A stretch of DNA of 64,000 bases from Pseudarthrobacter phenanthrenivorans Sphe3 (GTDB taxonomy: Bacteria; Actinomycetota; Actinomycetes; Actinomycetales; Micrococcaceae). Made by a program: the position numbers and the translations under genes. Of the stretch, positions 63,001 to 64,000 are shown piece by piece (position 1 is the first letter of the stretch; each line of letters starts with the position of its first letter). The notes under the pieces are model-generated. The model was given only the letters and a program-made list of their open reading frames with translations. It was not told the origin of the DNA and searched no databases. The DNA is taken from positions 1,798,001 through 1,862,000 of the forward strand of contig NC_015145.1 of NCBI RefSeq assembly GCF_000189535.1. Direction: 5' to 3'.

Positions 63001-63755
63001 AGCTCGTGGACGCCCTCGAGTGCATCGAGGCCGGCAACGTCACCCGGGAGGTTGAAGAGATCGTGCTGGCGTACGAGCTCGAGCCGCTGACCGACTACCT
63101 CCTCGATATCCATGCGGTGCCGGCCGGCGGCGCCGGGCCGCGGAAGCGGGTGCACCGGGCGAACTTCACCACCTCCCGCTTTGACGGGCCCGACCATCTG
63201 GCCTCGTGGATCGCGCCGGCGCCGATCGACCACCGCCTGGTCCGCGACGCCGCCCCGCTGGCCGGGCTGCCTGACAGGCCGACCGGGCGGGAGTGGGACG
63301 ACGCCGTGCAGCTGGCCGGGCTGCCCGTCCCGCAGACCCCGTCCGCGCCGGCGGTGCAGGTCTGGTGGTCGGCCGACGCCGTTCCGCAGCCGCTCGCCGT
63401 CGTCATCGAGTGCTCCGAGCAGCTCGTGCGGGAGCGCGTCATGCCGGTCCAGCTGAGCTCGCCGCCCGACGGCGTCGACCCCTCGCACGCGTGGTGGGCC
63501 GCCCGGCCGGCGACCTGGCTGGACGTGCGGCCGGCCGTGACGCCCCCGGACCCGGGGGCCGCCGCAAGCGTCGGGCGGGTGGTCAGCGGGCCCGGCGGCA
63601 CCCGGGCGATGGTGTTGCTGGCCGCGGGGCAGCGCGGCCGGCGCCTGACCCTCGAACTGGTGCAGGCCCCAGACCCGCTCGCGGCCGACCCGGGCCGGGC
63701 CGTCACGATCGTCGACGTGACCCTGACAGGGGCACCGTGGGAGGTGGAGTTCTGA
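57051..63755 (+). CDS. Giant 2,234-residue protein with OmpA-like domain and beta-rich repeats
   Basis: One uninterrupted frame. Residues 1-450: beta-rich, Gly/Pro-rich region with VDVPQLAGVSVDPATGRWGG. About 456-600: OmpA-like peptidoglycan-binding fold, LDCYFRFNHPFP, LVVDGYASYEGNDTPTKRTS, ELSRRRLDAAVEILRDLGYT. About 730-775: an Ala/Gly/Leu-rich helix (LGALAVMGTLAAGAADLSPA). About 850-1330: long beta region, LYGLLGGVGVNYARLE, GSFAVAAGLLLGTTEGGFIL and VDFFFFSVKGCVGI, resembling very large DUF6603-type proteins. About 1330-2234: Trp-rich and Ig/fibronectin-like strands (LKPGQTYDVTVGWTYDVETG). No signal peptide. Codons are strongly G/C-ending. The final TGATG couples it to the next gene. Function unknown; relatives I recall sit in contractile-tail-like or surface loci, which is inference. 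Confidence 0.8.
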   Translation: MSLWDDLPSDVRNTGALDPLENALRAIDTAGLPPREITDVDGTWSVRSVAVDVPQLAGVSVDPATGRWGGAGSSTPIELTGTQATIAYGRHLTGPGGTEDGGWHLDLDVPGIRLLVPYLRGAMLDTRGQLVFDPANPQVRFILPRIVIRTMQLAGATVGTRLRSASTSGNPVDDIYSFIRMTPGHALIGPGNTVGFAFRTAELDLSALADPPGLPPGARAVPGEWQGLHLPEVRLFVAPDGLEGLAVSAGVRDLWIGIGVHDGVTGAFSAEVVNRGGSPTVLARFISPAGRHIAAVAGGAVEAPDQSVFLVDASGGLAPHTIRIQVVGGPTVAGDRLPVTVPAAGTVELRVTVTDAGGNSHGPASFRALRPAAGEGAAPALANPAALRLLTPERGRMVIVSQTAADVTVRLGPDVPADWAWPGGNSTGTRATVPVMAGSTAAVSGTPTQPADARPTTLDCYFRFNHPFPSETTDAWWRNPSNTGSAPASGQTAAPAGQAFTDLARSRQADIGATPLVVDGYASYEGNDTPTKRTSNLELSRRRLDAAVEILRDLGYTATAGTPHGHADARDHTPLNPPEAAPAETSGEWWLARARAAAPPAPETVRAELSRPAASQPPGQRDPQPPDTGRPDCFRRLGVEVELIRTTFVRLEIWGEFDVQTAIEASLDEGGQPPLGGRGANPGDGLCAFRVRLRLATDRESWQVFGEFRALEADLDGLWEGRHTDAGIDAGSLNVLGALAVMGTLAAGAADLSPAAGTLVQLGSVALGASSLVRTRILTLRGAEVMVSDGVIAPDGSTASDRGTQVSVLLDVEVQFWFDLAVIRVPEDRPIRTRYKAVGVRSEWGTGTEVEYVPIPVFDPNRGYELDIQPGSLIAKPPLDEILRVFGVRVSRDNPTYLEVEAGIDVPLGPVTVDTIRVRARLDAVELPQLTKLGATLDIPGTVHGAGSIELTGAGFKAAFDLTIVPLSIRAAATLAIETKAGVTGLLIGVEVEFPAPLPLGNSGLALYGLLGGVGVNYARLENPAARVPALDWLMAQLAPPRKSVMHPDGWTHTAGSFAVAAGLLLGTTEGGFILHLKGIILIEVPGPRLLLVMKADVLSLPPALGSAQEATFLAVLDIDFGAGTITVGVVADYSIERILRIHVPVTAFFDARNPEKWLVDLGSYDDRVTVKVLDVFTGTGYLMVHGDGIAIPPLPATTGLSVATGFHIQAVLMGSKAARLYVEAAAGFDAVLGFDPFFLAGKVYVRGELRLFIVSIGVSAELTLMVGTRIQDGVPRDDPYLHGEVCGRVDFFFFSVKGCVGITIGHEPDPDPPVRDLVAGLSLAGRTPALLEGTAGRPADSTVGHAAGVDGAIVHGEVPTVPLDAVPVLRFQVAPDAEGLSVLGQAPLGSTGAAGPGAWRRIGERWWAYKVTGVTLSGALTAGMTPSVWWSASAPGSSTAEPPALALLHWLPTPFTSTVTYGEVLREQVEHRWGTVCRPAAPPQPQLWTFLGEALGPSATGWRLDPVLWPDPDGLLRTAPAGRRLRVTEQWRTGDAAADLLAGGAPAEVAGDAVACPTDRTPPEDPFSRWGRDNGPLDPTTWAGAGAATYAELAELLAAGATVNDVAGHWLERSPDPEAGRLKGCEGRILASPVRTDGEPLTGSQADRELVERARQEAGWRPDPLADAVAFSLGEDLAAFDLLLLVPREKHRTLLVEVRSAAGEALDRREVDWAAMVGPANPLPKRWVAHDGPWAEPVELAGRMAAKIAGADRDRPMPALIRWEELPEGAAAVVVGWGEEHGQQIRAQRYWVVAAAGLSRAEVRRYEYDETVVSRDRDALETGLTQDPSDHALLKPGQTYDVTVGWTYDVETGDEVPTRTPSFADEHTQTFRFATAPASEVPADLGPWLLDTNPGMGDAGVFCREPLRITLATQNVLRLFDAYDHRLEVTVLAASGHHPVPPGGGVAGQALVLPVEAVLAAGSVLQPKANAVVLNPWDRAVGELVDALECIEAGNVTREVEEIVLAYELEPLTDYLLDIHAVPAGGAGPRKRVHRANFTTSRFDGPDHLASWIAPAPIDHRLVRDAAPLAGLPDRPTGREWDDAVQLAGLPVPQTPSAPAVQVWWSADAVPQPLAVVIECSEQLVRERVMPVQLSSPPDGVDPSHAWWAARPATWLDVRPAVTPPDPGAAASVGRVVSGPGGTRAMVLLAAGQRGRRLTLELVQAPDPLAADPGRAVTIVDVTLTGAPWEVEF

Positions 63756-64000
63756 TGCGCGCGCACGACGTGAGGAAGTTCCGGGCCGTGGGCGCACGGC
63801 TCGACTGGCTGGACATCGCCCGCCGCATGCTGCGGGCCGGGCACGGCGAGGGGATCGACGACGCGCTGCTGGAGCGGCTCAAGGAGCGCGGCCCGGATAC
63901 CCGGCTGGCCTGGGGTTGCTCCGCAGACCTGGGCGTGCCACGCGATGCCTTCACGGTGTGGGCCCGGCCGGTGCGGGACCGCCGGCTGCAGGATGCCGGG
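63755..64000 (+). CDS. Start of a coupled gene, 3' end outside window
   Basis: Frame from ATG 63755, overlapping the giant gene's TGA by one base, reads MRAHDVRKFRAVGARLDWLD, IARRMLRAGHGEGIDDALLE, RLKERGPDTRLAWGCSADLG and continues past the edge. It has the same GC-rich codon style as the giant gene and is presumably part of the same operon. No family recognised from 82 residues. Confidence 0.7.
   Translation, partial: MRAHDVRKFRAVGARLDWLDIARRMLRAGHGEGIDDALLERLKERGPDTRLAWGCSADLGVPRDAFTVWARPVRDRRLQDAG

Noticed and set aside
59439..63797. 1,452-codon minus-strand open frame
   Set aside because: It lies fully antisense to the giant gene and reads as low-complexity Arg/Gly/Pro/Ala, a by-product of G/C-ending codons.
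1..64000. CRISPR arrays, tRNA, rRNA and riboswitches
   Set aside because: No regularly spaced repeats, cloverleaf or rRNA-like sequence were noticed by reading; a tRNAscan/Infernal run would be decisive.

Overview
The window looks like a chromosomal segment of a high-GC actinobacterium, most likely an Arthrobacter/Pseudarthrobacter-type soil bacterium (Micrococcaceae). This rests on codon choice, frequent GTG/TTG starts, ATGA-overlapped operons and the protein families; no rRNA or tRNA was seen to confirm it.

Layout. (1) 0-2.2 kb, minus strand: the end of a surface or polyphosphate-linked module, with a DUF4956 membrane protein, a VTC-domain protein and a lipoprotein cut by the window edge. 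Next to it is a GtrA-like 3' stub fused head to head with an HMG-CoA lyase remnant, which is a deletion or rearrangement scar. (2) 3.3-12.8 kb, minus strand: a catabolic operon with an AAHS-type aromatic acid transporter, FAD monooxygenase, FAH-family hydrolase, DUF3500 protein, CaiB/BaiF CoA-transferase (cut in two by an IS110-family element) and AccD/AccA-like carboxyltransferase. A divergent IclR regulator precedes it. (3) 13.9-34.5 kb: a glycoside and ester catabolic region with a GH1 beta-glucosidase, a peptide/opine-type ABC importer (one subunit is a permease-ATPase fusion), an MBL-fold hydrolase, two GH78 alpha-L-rhamnosidases, a second paralogous IclR, three alpha/beta hydrolases (one without its nucleophile Ser), a chimeric FAH-DUF3500 relic, a bicupin quercetin-2,3-dioxygenase-like enzyme and a broken type-B carboxylesterase. 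(4) 35.4-46.3 kb: aminotransferase, RraA/CHA-aldolase, LysR, spermidine/putrescine-type ABC importer and 5-oxoprolinase PxpABC. (5) 46.3-51.8 kb: an MHS-family transporter and an L-idonate/gluconate-type operon (SDR, 2-hydroxyacid dehydrogenase, IdnO-like, IdnD-like, gluconokinase). (6) 51.9-56.5 kb: small membrane proteins, lipoproteins, a carboxymuconolactone-decarboxylase-like protein and a serine hydrolase. (7) 56.8-64 kb: a very GC-rich block with a 2,234-residue protein containing an OmpA-like domain, plus the start of a coupled downstream gene.

How the genes may work together. The set GH78 rhamnosidases, GH1 glucosidase, bicupin quercetinase, several esterases, FAD hydroxylase, FAH, CoA-transferase/HMG-CoA lyase and aromatic acid transporter is what one would expect for import and stepwise breakdown of a rhamnosylated flavonol glycoside (rutin-like): deglycosylation, C-ring opening, depside hydrolysis, then ring degradation. 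A shared palindrome, TTTCA-N5-TGAAA, lies in four divergent promoter regions of this region (12.9, 15.3, 25.5 and 33.2 kb) and suggests one IclR-type regulon. Several members are decaying (IS insertion, frameshifts, fusion, deleted active sites), so the pathway may be incomplete or redundant in this strain. The substrate assignment is inference.
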